Origin: Glycomyces salinus
GTDB taxonomy: Bacteria > Actinomycetota > Actinomycetes > Mycobacteriales > Micromonosporaceae
Direction: 5' to 3'
Length of the DNA: 64,000 nucleotides
Assembly: GCF_016428645.1 (NCBI RefSeq)
Contig: NZ_JAELXW010000032.1
Coordinates: forward strand, 29,087-93,086
A model generated the notes under the pieces. The model worked only from the letters and a program-made list of their open reading frames with translations, did not search any database and was not told the origin of the DNA. Shown here piece after piece: positions 51,881 through 61,661 of this stretch (position 1 is the stretch's first letter; each line of letters starts with the position of its first letter). Both the position numbers and the translations under genes were made by a program.

Positions 51881-52828
51881 ATGGCAGACAAGCAGACCAT
51901 CGCCGTCGCCGGCGCGACCGGAGCCCAGGGCGGCGGGCTCGCCCGCGCGATCCTCGCCGACCCCGACAGCGGGTTCCGCGTCCGCGCGCTCACCCGCAAC
52001 CCCGGCTCCGACAAGGCGAGGGAACTCGCCGGTCTCGGCGCGGAAGTGGTCCAGGCCGACCTCGACGACGAGGCGAGCCTCGTCCAGGCGTTCGAAGGCG
52101 CCTACGGCGCGTTCTTCGTCACCAACTTCTGGGAGCACGTCTCGCCCGACCGCGAGTACGCCCAGGCGGCGAACCTCGCGCGGGCCGCGAAGACCGCGGG
52201 CATCGAGCACGCGATCTGGTCCACACTCGAGGACACCCGGGAAGCGATCCCGCTCGACGACGACCGGATGCCGACGCTCATGGAGAAGTACAAGGTCCCG
52301 CACTTCGACGTGAAGGCCGAAGCGAACGCCCTGTTCACCGAGGCCGGAGTCCCGACCACGTTCCTCCAGACCACGTTCTACTGGGAGAACATCCCGTCCT
52401 TCTTCCCGCCCAAGCGGCAGGACGACGGCAGCCTGGTGCTCGCGATGCCCATGGCCGACGGAAGGCTCTCCGGGATCGCCGTCGAGGACATCGGCCGCAC
52501 CGCTTACGGGATCTTCAAGCGGGGCAAGGACTTTGTGGGCGAGACCGTGAGCATCGCGGGCGAGCACCTGACCGGCGCCGAGTACGCCGACGCGTTCGCC
52601 GAACTCCTCGGGGAGCCGGTGCACTACTACCCGGTCCCGTTCGACGGCTTCCGCGCCGCCGGGTTCCCCGGCGCCGAGGAGATGGGCAACATGTTCCAGT
52701 ACTACGCCGAGTTCGACGACGAGTTCACCGGCCGCCGCGACCTCGCCAAGGTCCGCGAACTCAACCCGCGGCTCAAGACCTTCGCCGAATGGCTCGCGGA
52801 CCACAAGGACGCCTTCGCGTCCCTGTGA
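51881..52828 (+). CDS. NmrA-family NAD(P)-binding protein
   Basis: 315 aa. VAGATGAQGGGLARAIL is the Rossmann dinucleotide loop, VRALTRNP follows, and FFVTNFWEHVSPDREYAQAAN and IEHAIWSTLEDTRE mark the NmrA branch, whose members sense NAD(P) redox state and usually lack the short-chain-dehydrogenase active Tyr-Lys. AAAGG lies upstream of ATG 51881. Together with two pirins under MarR control it suggests a redox or phenolic stress module. Confidence 0.9.
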   Translation: MADKQTIAVAGATGAQGGGLARAILADPDSGFRVRALTRNPGSDKARELAGLGAEVVQADLDDEASLVQAFEGAYGAFFVTNFWEHVSPDREYAQAANLARAAKTAGIEHAIWSTLEDTREAIPLDDDRMPTLMEKYKVPHFDVKAEANALFTEAGVPTTFLQTTFYWENIPSFFPPKRQDDGSLVLAMPMADGRLSGIAVEDIGRTAYGIFKRGKDFVGETVSIAGEHLTGAEYADAFAELLGEPVHYYPVPFDGFRAAGFPGAEEMGNMFQYYAEFDDEFTGRRDLAKVRELNPRLKTFAEWLADHKDAFASL

Positions 52829-52886
52829 CGGCCACCTGAGTCCGGCCGGTGGGCCGAACGGTCGCGGGTGCGGCAGGATTGGCTGC

Positions 52887-55800
52887 GTGCGAATCAAGCT
52901 GCTCGGGCCGTTCGAAGTCCAGACCGATGACGGGGCCGCCGTGAAGGTGCCCGGGGATCGGCTGCGGGCGCTGCTGGCCGGGCTCGCGCTCGAGCCGGGC
53001 CGGATCGTGCCCCGGGCGCGGCTGGTCGACTGGGTGTGGGGCGAGGAGTCCCCTTCGGACGAGGTGAACGCCCTGCAAGTCCTGGTATCGAGGCTGCGCA
53101 GGGCGCTGCCGGACGGGGCCGTCGAGGCGAAGTCCGGCGGGTACCGGCTGGTCGCCGACCCCGAAGCGGTGGACGCGGCCCGGTTCGAGCACCTGGTCTC
53201 GCGGGCGCGCGAGGCCGAGGACTCGGAGCGGGCCGCTCTGCTGCGCTCGGCGCTGGAACTGTGGCGCGGAGACGCCATGGAGGGCATCGAACTCCAGGGC
53301 AGCCGGGCGTTCGACGCCGCGATCGCGGGCCTGGGCGAGCGCCGCCTGGCCGTCCTCGGGGACCGCGTGGAAGCGGAGATCCGGCTCGGGCGCGGCGCGG
53401 ACCTGGTCTCGGAGCTGACCGACCTGGTGGCGAGGTACCCGCTGCGGGAGGGCTTCGTCGCGGCGCTGATGCGGGCCCTGGCCGAGGCCGGCCGGGGCGC
53501 CGAGGCGCTGACGGAGTACCGGCGGCTGTCCGAGCGGCTGGCCGAAGAGCTGGGCGCCGACCCATCGCCCGAGCTGTCGGCGCTGCACACCGCGCTGCTG
53601 CGCGGCGAGATCGGCGGTCGGGCCGAGAACCGCCGGACGAACCTGCGCGCCGAGCTGACCACCTTCGTCGGCAAGGACGACGACGTCGCCTCGGTCGCCG
53701 ACCTGGCCGCCGGGCACCGCCTGGTCACCCTGACCGGCGCGGGCGGCTCGGGCAAGACCAGGACCGCCGCCGAGGCCGCGCGGCGGATGCTCGGCGACCT
53801 GCCGGACGGGGCGTGGATGGTGGAACTGGCGCCGCTGCGCGAGGGCGGCGACCTGGGGCAGGCCGCGCTGTCCGCGGTCGGCCTGCGCGACCAGACCCTG
53901 GCCGACCCGGTCTCGGGCGGCGACGCGGTCGACCGGCTCACAGCCGCGATCCGGGACCGCGTCATGCTGCTGGTCCTGGACAACTGCGAGCACCTGATCG
54001 AGGAGGTCTCCCGGTTCGCCGACCGGCTGCTGGGGGAGTGCCGGAGTCTGCGGATCATCGCCACCAGCCGGGAGCCGCTCGGCATCACCGGAGAGGCGCT
54101 GTGGCAGGTCGAGCCGCTCGCATTGCCGCAGGAGAACGAGGACCCGGCCGAGGCCGCGTCTTCGCCGGCGGTCCGGCTGCTGCGCGACCGCGCCGAGGCG
54201 GTGCGCCGGAACATCGGCTCCGACGAGGCGACCCTGTCGACGATGGCGCGCATCTGCCGCGCTCTGGACGGGATGCCCCTGGCGATCGAGCTGGCCGCGG
54301 CCCGGCTGCGCACGATGTCGGTCGAGCAGCTCGCCGACCGCCTCGACGACCGGTTCAAGCTGCTGACCGGCGGCAGCCGCACCGCGCTGCCGCGCCACCG
54401 GACCCTCCGCGCGGTCGTGGACTGGAGCTGGGACCTGCTCGGCGAGGACGAGCGCGAACTCCTCCAGCGCCTGTCGGTCTTCACCGGCGGAGTGAGCCTG
54501 GAAGCGGCCGAGCGGGTCTGCCCGGACGGGGAGCACGCGCTCGACCTGCTGACCGCACTGACGGAGAAGTCGCTCCTGGTCTCCTACGGCGAGGCCGCTC
54601 CGCGTTACCGGATGCTCGGCACCATCAGGGAGTACGTGGCGCAGCGGCTCGCCGAGGCCGGCGGAACCGAGTCGGCGCGCCGGGCCCGCCTCGCCCACGT
54701 CACCGAGCTGGCCGAGACCGCCGACCCGCACCTGCGCCGATCCGAGCAGCTCGAATGGCTGCCCCGACTGGAGGCCGAGCACGACAACATCACCGCGGCG
54801 CTGCGCGGGGCGATCGCCGACGGATGGGCCGAGGAGGCGATGCGGCTGGCCGGGGCCGCCGGCTGGTACTGGTTCCTCAGCGGCCACCGGGCCGAGGGCA
54901 CCGAGCTGAGCCTCGCGGCCGCCTCCCTCGATGGCGAGGTGCCGGACGGGGTGCGGGCGCTGGCCTGCGCCGTCGTGACGCTGTTCCTGACCTCCGGGGC
55001 GGGCGGCGACCAGTACCGGGCGCAGGAGTGGATCCTCCAGACGCACCGCCTCGCCCGAGGTCCCGGGGTCGACCACCCGCTGCTGCGGAGCACCGGGCCG
55101 CTGGAGCGGATGCTGCGGGAGCCGACCGATTTCCTCTCCTCGTTCGACGTACTCATCACCGACGACGACCCGTGGGTGCGCGCCGGGGCGCGGCTCGGCC
55201 GCGGCCGGATGCGGCTCACGCTCGGCGGCGACGAGACCGGCGTGGACGACGACATCGAAGTCGCCCTGGCCCAGTTCCGCGAGATCGGCGACCGGTGGGG
55301 GATCTCCAATGCCCTGACCTTCCAGGCCGACCGTCTCGCCGCCCGCGGCGAGCTCGAACGCGCCTGCCGGTACTGCGAGGAGACCATCGCGGCGCTGACC
55401 GAGTTGGGCTCCACCGAGGAGGTGGTCTCCACGCGGGCGAAGCAGGCGCGGCTGTACTGGGTGCTCGGCGACGAACGCGCCAGCGGGGCCGCCATGGCCG
55501 AGGCCCGGCGCCTCGCCGACGGCATCACCTGGCCGGACACGATCGTCGAACTCGCCTCTGAGCGAGCGCACCTCGCGCGCTTGAAGGGCGAGGCGGACGA
55601 GGCGCGCGAGCACCTGCGGGCGATCCGGGCCAGGGCCGAGGGCGCGGCGATCGGCGTCCAGATCACCCTCCACGCCCTGAGCGGCTACCTCGCCGAGGAC
55701 CTCGACCGGGCCCGCGGGCACTGGGCCGAGGCGTACGACGCGGCCGTGCGGATGGCGCACCGGCCGTCGACCGCGCAGGTGCTCATCGGGATCGCGGACC

Positions 55801-56012
55801 TGGCGTTGCGCGAGGGAGGCGACGAGCGGGCCGCGAGACTGCTCGCGGCGGCCGAGGCCGTGCGCGGCACGCCGGACCGCTCGCAGCCCGACGCCGCGCG
55901 GATCGAGGACGAGGCGCGGCGCCGCCTCGGCGAGGACGCCTTCGCCGAGGCGGCGCGCGAAGGGCGCGAGTGGGACTGGCGGGAGCTGGCCGAGGCCGCG
56001 CTCGCCCCGTGA
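52887..56012 (+). CDS. BTAD/AfsR-like regulator with STAND ATPase
   Basis: 1041 aa, start GTG 52887, 7 nt after a CAGGAT box. MRIKLLGPFEVQTDDG begins an OmpR-type winged helix (residues 1-92), followed by the BTAD helices (about 96-240). The LTTFVGKDDDVASV linker leads into an NB-ARC ATPase with Walker A GAGGSGKT (284-291), the strand VMLLVLDNCEHL and TSREPLGI, and then a long TPR-like C-terminus. It belongs to the group of actinobacterial regulators with AfsR/LAL features. Target genes are not evident. It converges on the DUF4097-like gene with 12 nt between stops. Confidence 0.9.
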   Translation: MRIKLLGPFEVQTDDGAAVKVPGDRLRALLAGLALEPGRIVPRARLVDWVWGEESPSDEVNALQVLVSRLRRALPDGAVEAKSGGYRLVADPEAVDAARFEHLVSRAREAEDSERAALLRSALELWRGDAMEGIELQGSRAFDAAIAGLGERRLAVLGDRVEAEIRLGRGADLVSELTDLVARYPLREGFVAALMRALAEAGRGAEALTEYRRLSERLAEELGADPSPELSALHTALLRGEIGGRAENRRTNLRAELTTFVGKDDDVASVADLAAGHRLVTLTGAGGSGKTRTAAEAARRMLGDLPDGAWMVELAPLREGGDLGQAALSAVGLRDQTLADPVSGGDAVDRLTAAIRDRVMLLVLDNCEHLIEEVSRFADRLLGECRSLRIIATSREPLGITGEALWQVEPLALPQENEDPAEAASSPAVRLLRDRAEAVRRNIGSDEATLSTMARICRALDGMPLAIELAAARLRTMSVEQLADRLDDRFKLLTGGSRTALPRHRTLRAVVDWSWDLLGEDERELLQRLSVFTGGVSLEAAERVCPDGEHALDLLTALTEKSLLVSYGEAAPRYRMLGTIREYVAQRLAEAGGTESARRARLAHVTELAETADPHLRRSEQLEWLPRLEAEHDNITAALRGAIADGWAEEAMRLAGAAGWYWFLSGHRAEGTELSLAAASLDGEVPDGVRALACAVVTLFLTSGAGGDQYRAQEWILQTHRLARGPGVDHPLLRSTGPLERMLREPTDFLSSFDVLITDDDPWVRAGARLGRGRMRLTLGGDETGVDDDIEVALAQFREIGDRWGISNALTFQADRLAARGELERACRYCEETIAALTELGSTEEVVSTRAKQARLYWVLGDERASGAAMAEARRLADGITWPDTIVELASERAHLARLKGEADEAREHLRAIRARAEGAAIGVQITLHALSGYLAEDLDRARGHWAEAYDAAVRMAHRPSTAQVLIGIADLALREGGDERAARLLAAAEAVRGTPDRSQPDAARIEDEARRRLGEDAFAEAAREGREWDWRELAEAALAP

Positions 56013-56024
56013 GCCCCGCGCCGG

Positions 56025-56768
56025 TCATCGCCTACCCGGAAGCCGCTCGGCCCGGCGGATGACGATGTCGCCTCCGTGGCAGCGGGCGCGCACCTTGACG
56101 GTCCGCTCGGGCCGCTCGGGCGCGTCCAGGTCGTCGCGCACACGGCCGACCGAGGCGTTCGCGTCCAACAGGACGGCGGTGCCCGCAGGCACGCCGACTT
56201 CGAGCCCGCCGACGGCGGAGTACAGGTCGACCGGGCCGGAGCCGATCTCGCCGACGCTGACCGAGCCCATGTTGCTTTTGACCTTCACGTCGGCGTCGAC
56301 GCGGCCGAGGCGGACCTCGCCGCCCGCGTGGACGTCGGCCCGGCCGGTCACGTGGTCGGCGCTCACCCTTCCGCCGCTGGTCCGCAGCCGCGCGGCCGCG
56401 GCCCGGTCGAGCCGGATGTCCCCGATGGCGATCTTGAGGCGGCAGGCGCCGACCGCGCCCTTGACGACCTGCTCGCCCTGGGCGGTCTCGCCGTGCAGGT
56501 TCGAGCCGGTCGGCAGCTCGACCCGCACCTTCACCGAACCGAATTTCTTGGTGAACATGGTGCGCAGTTTCGGGTGCGCCACCCGCAGCGTGCCGTCGGA
56601 GAACTCGACCTCGACCAGCTCGGCGGCCTCGACGTCCAGCGGCCTGGACGGGTCGACCGGGTCGACCTCGACCACGGTGTCGGCGCGGTCGGAGGCGTTG
56701 AAGCGGATGTACCCGAGGACGATGTCGACGTTCGCCGTGATCGGTGCGGGGGTTTCGAAAGTGTGCAT
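56025..56768 (-). CDS. DUF4097-like beta-helix protein
   Basis: 247 aa from ATG 56768 (GAAGGGAA upstream). Short strand repeats build the protein: ADVHAGGEVRLGRVDADVKV, GSVSVGEIGSGPVDLYSAVG, then LEVGVPAGTAVLLDA. This right-handed, low-complexity beta repeat with T/S-G-V-x-V units is typical of DUF4097. Function unknown. No signal peptide, so cytoplasmic. The long frame to 57185 is a shadow. Confidence 0.8.
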   Translation of the reverse strand: MHTFETPAPITANVDIVLGYIRFNASDRADTVVEVDPVDPSRPLDVEAAELVEVEFSDGTLRVAHPKLRTMFTKKFGSVKVRVELPTGSNLHGETAQGEQVVKGAVGACRLKIAIGDIRLDRAAAARLRTSGGRVSADHVTGRADVHAGGEVRLGRVDADVKVKSNMGSVSVGEIGSGPVDLYSAVGGLEVGVPAGTAVLLDANASVGRVRDDLDAPERPERTVKVRARCHGGDIVIRRAERLPGRR

Positions 56769-56944
56769 GAGATTCCCTTCCCGACGAGTCGTTGTCGCCT
56801 CGTCGTGGAGAGAATGCTCGCCCGCCGATCTGTCACGGGGCCGTCGCCCGGCTGTCGCGGGCGCTGATACCGGCTCGGGCGAGCATCCGGGCCGGGGCCG
56901 CGATCGGCGGACGAGTGTCACCCGCCGGGTGCACCATTGACGCC

Positions 56945-59900
56945 ATGGTTCGCCGCTCTTCCGGGGAACGCGGTGCGGGCGGGGCGCACCCGGCGCTCGA
57001 ACGGTTCTCGCCCGCGACCGCCGCCTGGTTCGCCGGCGCGTTCGACGCGCCGACGCCCGCCCAGGAAGGGGCCTGGCGGGCCCTCGCCGAAGACAAGGAC
57101 GTCCTGGTCGTGGCACCGACCGGTTCGGGCAAGACCCTCGCGGCGTTCCTGTCGGCCATCGACACCCTGGCCTCGGCGCCGCCACCGGCCGAACCCAAGC
57201 GCCGCTGCCGCGTCCTCTACATCTCGCCGCTGAAGGCCCTGGGCGTGGACGTCGAACGCAACCTCGCCGTCCCGCTGGCGGGCATCCGCACCGAGAGCGA
57301 GCGGCTCGGTCTGCCCGAACCGGAGGTCCGGGTCGGGGTGCGCTCGGGGGACACGCTCCAGGCCGAGCGCCGCTCGATCGCCGACCGCCCGCCGGACATC
57401 CTCATCACCACGCCCGAGTCACTGTTCCTGATGCTGACCTCCGGTGCGCGCGAGGCCCTCGCCGGGGTGGAGACGGTGATCCTCGACGAGGTCCACGCCG
57501 TGGCCGGGACCAAGCGGGGCGCGCACCTGGCGCTGTCGCTGGAGCGGCTCGACGCGCTGCTGCCCGCGCCCGCGCGCCGGATCGGCCTGTCGGCGACCGT
57601 GCGCCCGGTCGAGGAGGTCGCCCGGTTCGTCTCCCCGCGGCGCGGCGTCGAGATCGTCCGGCCCGCCTCGCCGAAGGTGTTCGACCTGTCGGTGGTCGTC
57701 CCCGTCGAGGACATGGGCGACCTCGGCGAGACGACCGACTCGGCCTCGCCCGCCGAGGCCCGCGCCGCGAAGTCGATCTGGCCGCACGTCGAGGAGCGCG
57801 TCACCGACCTGGTCGAGGCCCACCGCTCCACGATCGTGTTCACCAACGCCCGCCGCGTGGCCGAGCGGCTCTCGAACCGGCTCAACGAGATCGAGTACGA
57901 GCGCCGGACCGGGGAACCGATGCCGGAGGACCACGGCCCGGCCGAGATGATGGGGAACGCCTCGGCCACCTCGGGCCCGCCGCCGATCCTGGCCCGCACC
58001 CACCACGGCTCGGTCTCCAAGGAGCAGCGCGCCCAGGTCGAGGACGACCTCAAGTCCGGGCGGCTGCGCGCGGTCGTCGCCACCTCCAGCCTGGAGCTCG
58101 GCATCGACATGGGCGCGGTCGACCTGGTCGTCCAGGTCGAGTCCCCGCCGTCGGTCGCCTCGGGCCTCCAGCGGGTCGGCCGCGCCGGCCACCAGGTCGG
58201 GGCCGTCTCCCGCGGCGTGTTCTTCCCCAAGACCCGCGGCGACCTCATCCAGTCGGCGGTCGTGGCCGAACGCATGCGGGAAGGGAAGATCGAGGCGCTG
58301 CGCATACCGTCGAGCCCGCTCGACGTGCTAGCCCAGCAGATCGTGGCGATGACCGCGATGGACGAATGGGACGCCGATCGGATGCTGGAGCTGGTGCGCC
58401 GGGCCGCGCCGTACGCCTCGCTCCCCGAATCCGCGTTCGAAGCCACATTGGACATGCTGGCGGGGCGCTACCCGTCCGACGCGTTCGCCGAGCTGCGCCC
58501 GCGCGTCGTCTGGGACCGCGAGGCCGGGACCGTGACCGCCCGACCCGGCGCGCAGCGCCTGGCCGTCACCTCCGGCGGCACCATTCCCGACCGCGGCCTG
58601 TTCGGCGTCTTCCTCGCAGGCGCCGACTCGGGGCGCGGAGGTAACCGCGTCGGCGAGCTCGACGAGGAGATGGTCTACGAGTCGCGCGTCGGCGACGTGT
58701 TCTCCCTGGGCACCTCCTCGTGGCGGATCGAGGAGGTCACCCGCGACCGCGTCACCGTCTCCCCGGCCCCCGGCGTCCCCGGGCGGCTCCCGTTCTGGAT
58801 CGGCGACAGCCTCGGCCGCCCCCTCGAACTCGGCCGCGCGCTCGGAGCGTTCACCCGCGAGGTCGCCTCCCCGCCCGAGGAGCGGGCCCGCGAACGGTTG
58901 AAGGCGGCGGGCCTGGACGACTCCGCCGCCCGCAACGCCGTCGCCTATCTGCGGGAGCAGCGCGAGGCCACCGGCCACGTCCCCGACGACCGGACCATCG
59001 TCGTCGAGCGCTTCCGCGACGAGCTGGGCGACTGGCGCGTGGTGATCCACTCCCCCTTCGGCGCCCAGATCCACGCGCCCTGGGCGCTCGCGCTCGGGGC
59101 CCGCCTGCGCGAACGCTACGGCGTCGACCCGCAGCTGATGCACCACGACGACGGCATCGTGCTGCGCCTGCCCGACACCGACGCCGGACCCGAATCGGTC
59201 CCGCACCCCTTCGAGGCCGCCGACCTGGTCTTCGACAAGGGCGAGATCGGCGACGCCGTCACCGAGGCCGTCGGCGGCTCCGCGCTGTTCGCCTCCCGCT
59301 TCCGCGAGGCCGCCGCCCGCGCGCTGCTGCTGCCGCGCCGCCAACCGGGCAAGCGGCAGCCGCTGTGGCTCCAGCGGCTCCGCTCCTCTCAGCTGCTCGA
59401 AGTCGCCGGGCGGTTCGGCGACTTCCCGATCATCCTCGAGGCCGTCCGCGAGGTCCTCCAGGACGTCTACGACGTGTCCGGCCTGGCCGAACTCATGGGG
59501 GACATCGAGGCCCGCGAGGTCCGGCTGGTCGAGGTGACCACCGAGGATGCCTCCCCGTTCGCCCGGTCGCTCCTGTTCGGGTACGTCGCCCAGTTCATGT
59601 ACGAAGGGGACTCGCCGCTGGCCGAGCGCCGCGCCGCCGCGCTCTCGCTCGACTCCCGCCTGCTGTCCGAGCTCCTCGGCCAGGCCGAACTGCGTGAACT
59701 GCTCGACCCCGACGCGATGGACCTCCTGGAGCGCGAACTCCAGTGGCTGACCGACGACCGCCGCGCCCGCGACGCCGAGTCCGTCGCCGACCTGCTGCGC
59801 GTGCTCGGCCCGCTCACCGAGGACGAGCTGGCCGAACGCGGCGCCGACCCGGCCTGGGCCGAAGAGCTGGCCGCCGCCCGCCGCGCCGTCCGGGTCCGCG

Positions 59901-61582
59901 TTGCCGGGCGCGGGCACTGGGCCGCGGTCGAGGACGCCGCGCGGCTGCGCGACGCCCTCGGCACCGCCCTGCCCGAAGGCGTCCCCGCGGCGTTCCGCGA
60001 ACCCGTGCCCGAGCCGCTCGAAGACCTCCTCGCCCGCTACGCCCGCACCCACGGGCCCTTCACCGGCGGCGAGGCCGCCGCCAGGTTCGGGCTCGGCGCG
60101 GCCGTCGCCGAGGCCGCCTTCGAGCGGCTCGCCGCCGCCGGGCGGGTCGTCAGCGGCGAGTTCCGGCCCGGCGGCCGGGACCGCGAATGGTGCGACGCGG
60201 AGGTCCTGCGCCGCCTGCGCCGCCGCTCCCTCGCGGCGCTGCGCCGGGAACTGGAACCGGTCGCCCCGGCCGCGCTCGCACGGTTCCTGCCGCGCTGGCA
60301 GCACCTCGGCGGAGCCGAGGGCCCGCAGCTCGACGGCGTCGACGGCCTCGCCCGGGCCGTCGAGCAGCTCCAAGGCGCGCCCGTGCCCGCATCGGCGCTC
60401 GAGAAGCTCGTCCTCCCCTCGCGGGTGGCCGACTACGGTCCGGCCCTGCTCGACGAGCTCACCGCCTCCGGCGAGGTCGTCTGGGCCGGGGCGGGCGCGA
60501 TGCCCGGCAAGGACGGCTGGGTCGCCCTGTACCCGGCCGAGTCCGCGCCGCTGCTGCTGCCCGAACCGCGCCCGCTCGAACTCGACGCGCTCCACCGGGC
60601 GCTCATGGACGCCCTGGCTGGCGGCTTCGGCCTGTTCTTCCGGCAGCTCGCCGAACGCGTCCGAGACGAGCACGCCGACGCCTCGGACGCGCGGCTCGCC
60701 GACGCCCTGTGGGACCTGGCCTGGTCGGGACGGGTCACCAACGACACGCTCGCGCCGCTGCGCGCGTTCCTCGGCTCCGGGCGCACCGCGGGCGCCACCG
60801 CGCACCGCGCCAGGCGGACGACCCCGCGCGGCCGCTACGGGCCCGGCGTCGGCTCGGGTTGGCGGGAGTTGCGCGCGGGCACCGGCACGGTCCCCCCGGC
60901 CGTCCTCGCGGGCCGCTGGTCCCTGCTGCCGACCCCGGAGGCCGACGCCACCGTCCGCGCCCACGCCCTGGCCCGGACGCTGCTGGACCGGCACGGCGTC
61001 GTCACGCGCGGCGCGGTCGCCGCCGAGGACGTCGAGGGCGGGTTCTCCAAGGTCTACCGGGTGCTGTCGGTGTTCGAGGAGACCGGCAAGGCCCGCCGCG
61101 GCTACGTGGTCGAGGGCCTGGGCGCGGCCCAGTTCGCCGCCGACGGCGCCGTCGACCGCCTGCGCGGGATCGCCTCGCGCGGCCCGACCGCGGCCGCGTT
61201 CGTCCTGGCCGCCGCCGACCCCGCCAACGCCTACGGGGCCGCCCTCCCCTGGCCAGATCCGCCTTCGGGCTCGGGCCACAAACCCGGCCGCAAGGCCGGT
61301 GCGCTGGTCGTTCTCGTCGACGGCGAACTGGCCCTCTACCTCGAACGCGGCGGCAGGACGGTCCTGGCCTGGCCGGTCGACGCGGCCGGCCCCGACTGGT
61401 CGGGCGACGCCCGCCTGGCGGCCGCGGCCGCCGCCTTGGCCGACGCGACCAGGGCCGGAGCGACCGGGACCCTCTCGATCGAGCGCGTCAACGACGGCTC
61501 GGCCCTGTCCACGCCGCTCGGCCCGCACCTGGAGGCCGCCGGGTTCCGCCAGACGCACAAGGGCTACCGGCTGCGTCCCTGA
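56945..61582 (+). CDS. lhr: large helicase-related protein Lhr
   Basis: 1545 aa superfamily 2 helicase. Motif I APTGSGKTLAAF, Ia LYISPLKALGVDVERNL, II ILDEVHAV, III GLSATVRPVEEV, V VVATSSLELGIDMG and VI GLQRVGRAGHQVG are all in order within the first 480 residues, followed by the Lhr-specific winged helix and the long beta-rich C-terminal domain that assembles into oligomers. Lhr is an ssDNA translocase linked to DNA repair in mycobacteria. ATG 56945 is 7 nt after CACCAT; the frame upstream is a shadow. Confidence 0.95.
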   Translation: MVRRSSGERGAGGAHPALERFSPATAAWFAGAFDAPTPAQEGAWRALAEDKDVLVVAPTGSGKTLAAFLSAIDTLASAPPPAEPKRRCRVLYISPLKALGVDVERNLAVPLAGIRTESERLGLPEPEVRVGVRSGDTLQAERRSIADRPPDILITTPESLFLMLTSGAREALAGVETVILDEVHAVAGTKRGAHLALSLERLDALLPAPARRIGLSATVRPVEEVARFVSPRRGVEIVRPASPKVFDLSVVVPVEDMGDLGETTDSASPAEARAAKSIWPHVEERVTDLVEAHRSTIVFTNARRVAERLSNRLNEIEYERRTGEPMPEDHGPAEMMGNASATSGPPPILARTHHGSVSKEQRAQVEDDLKSGRLRAVVATSSLELGIDMGAVDLVVQVESPPSVASGLQRVGRAGHQVGAVSRGVFFPKTRGDLIQSAVVAERMREGKIEALRIPSSPLDVLAQQIVAMTAMDEWDADRMLELVRRAAPYASLPESAFEATLDMLAGRYPSDAFAELRPRVVWDREAGTVTARPGAQRLAVTSGGTIPDRGLFGVFLAGADSGRGGNRVGELDEEMVYESRVGDVFSLGTSSWRIEEVTRDRVTVSPAPGVPGRLPFWIGDSLGRPLELGRALGAFTREVASPPEERARERLKAAGLDDSAARNAVAYLREQREATGHVPDDRTIVVERFRDELGDWRVVIHSPFGAQIHAPWALALGARLRERYGVDPQLMHHDDGIVLRLPDTDAGPESVPHPFEAADLVFDKGEIGDAVTEAVGGSALFASRFREAAARALLLPRRQPGKRQPLWLQRLRSSQLLEVAGRFGDFPIILEAVREVLQDVYDVSGLAELMGDIEAREVRLVEVTTEDASPFARSLLFGYVAQFMYEGDSPLAERRAAALSLDSRLLSELLGQAELRELLDPDAMDLLERELQWLTDDRRARDAESVADLLRVLGPLTEDELAERGADPAWAEELAAARRAVRVRVAGRGHWAAVEDAARLRDALGTALPEGVPAAFREPVPEPLEDLLARYARTHGPFTGGEAAARFGLGAAVAEAAFERLAAAGRVVSGEFRPGGRDREWCDAEVLRRLRRRSLAALRRELEPVAPAALARFLPRWQHLGGAEGPQLDGVDGLARAVEQLQGAPVPASALEKLVLPSRVADYGPALLDELTASGEVVWAGAGAMPGKDGWVALYPAESAPLLLPEPRPLELDALHRALMDALAGGFGLFFRQLAERVRDEHADASDARLADALWDLAWSGRVTNDTLAPLRAFLGSGRTAGATAHRARRTTPRGRYGPGVGSGWRELRAGTGTVPPAVLAGRWSLLPTPEADATVRAHALARTLLDRHGVVTRGAVAAEDVEGGFSKVYRVLSVFEETGKARRGYVVEGLGAAQFAADGAVDRLRGIASRGPTAAAFVLAAADPANAYGAALPWPDPPSGSGHKPGRKAGALVVLVDGELALYLERGGRTVLAWPVDAAGPDWSGDARLAAAAAALADATRAGATGTLSIERVNDGSALSTPLGPHLEAAGFRQTHKGYRLRP

Positions 61583-61612
61583 TCGTGGTACGCGGTCGCG
61601 CCCGGCCGATGG

Positions 61613-61622
61613 CAAGCGCTAT
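61613..61622 (+). promoter_or_regulatory. LacI-type operator candidate before the GH2 gene
   Basis: CAAGCGCTAT contains the AAGCGCT core common to LacI-family operators. It lies 40 nt before ATG 61662 and just after the Lhr stop. Weak on sequence alone, but well placed for sugar-dependent control. Confidence 0.4.
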
Positions 61623-61661
61623 TTTGGGGCGGTCCACGAATGCGGAAGCGAGGAAGCGGCG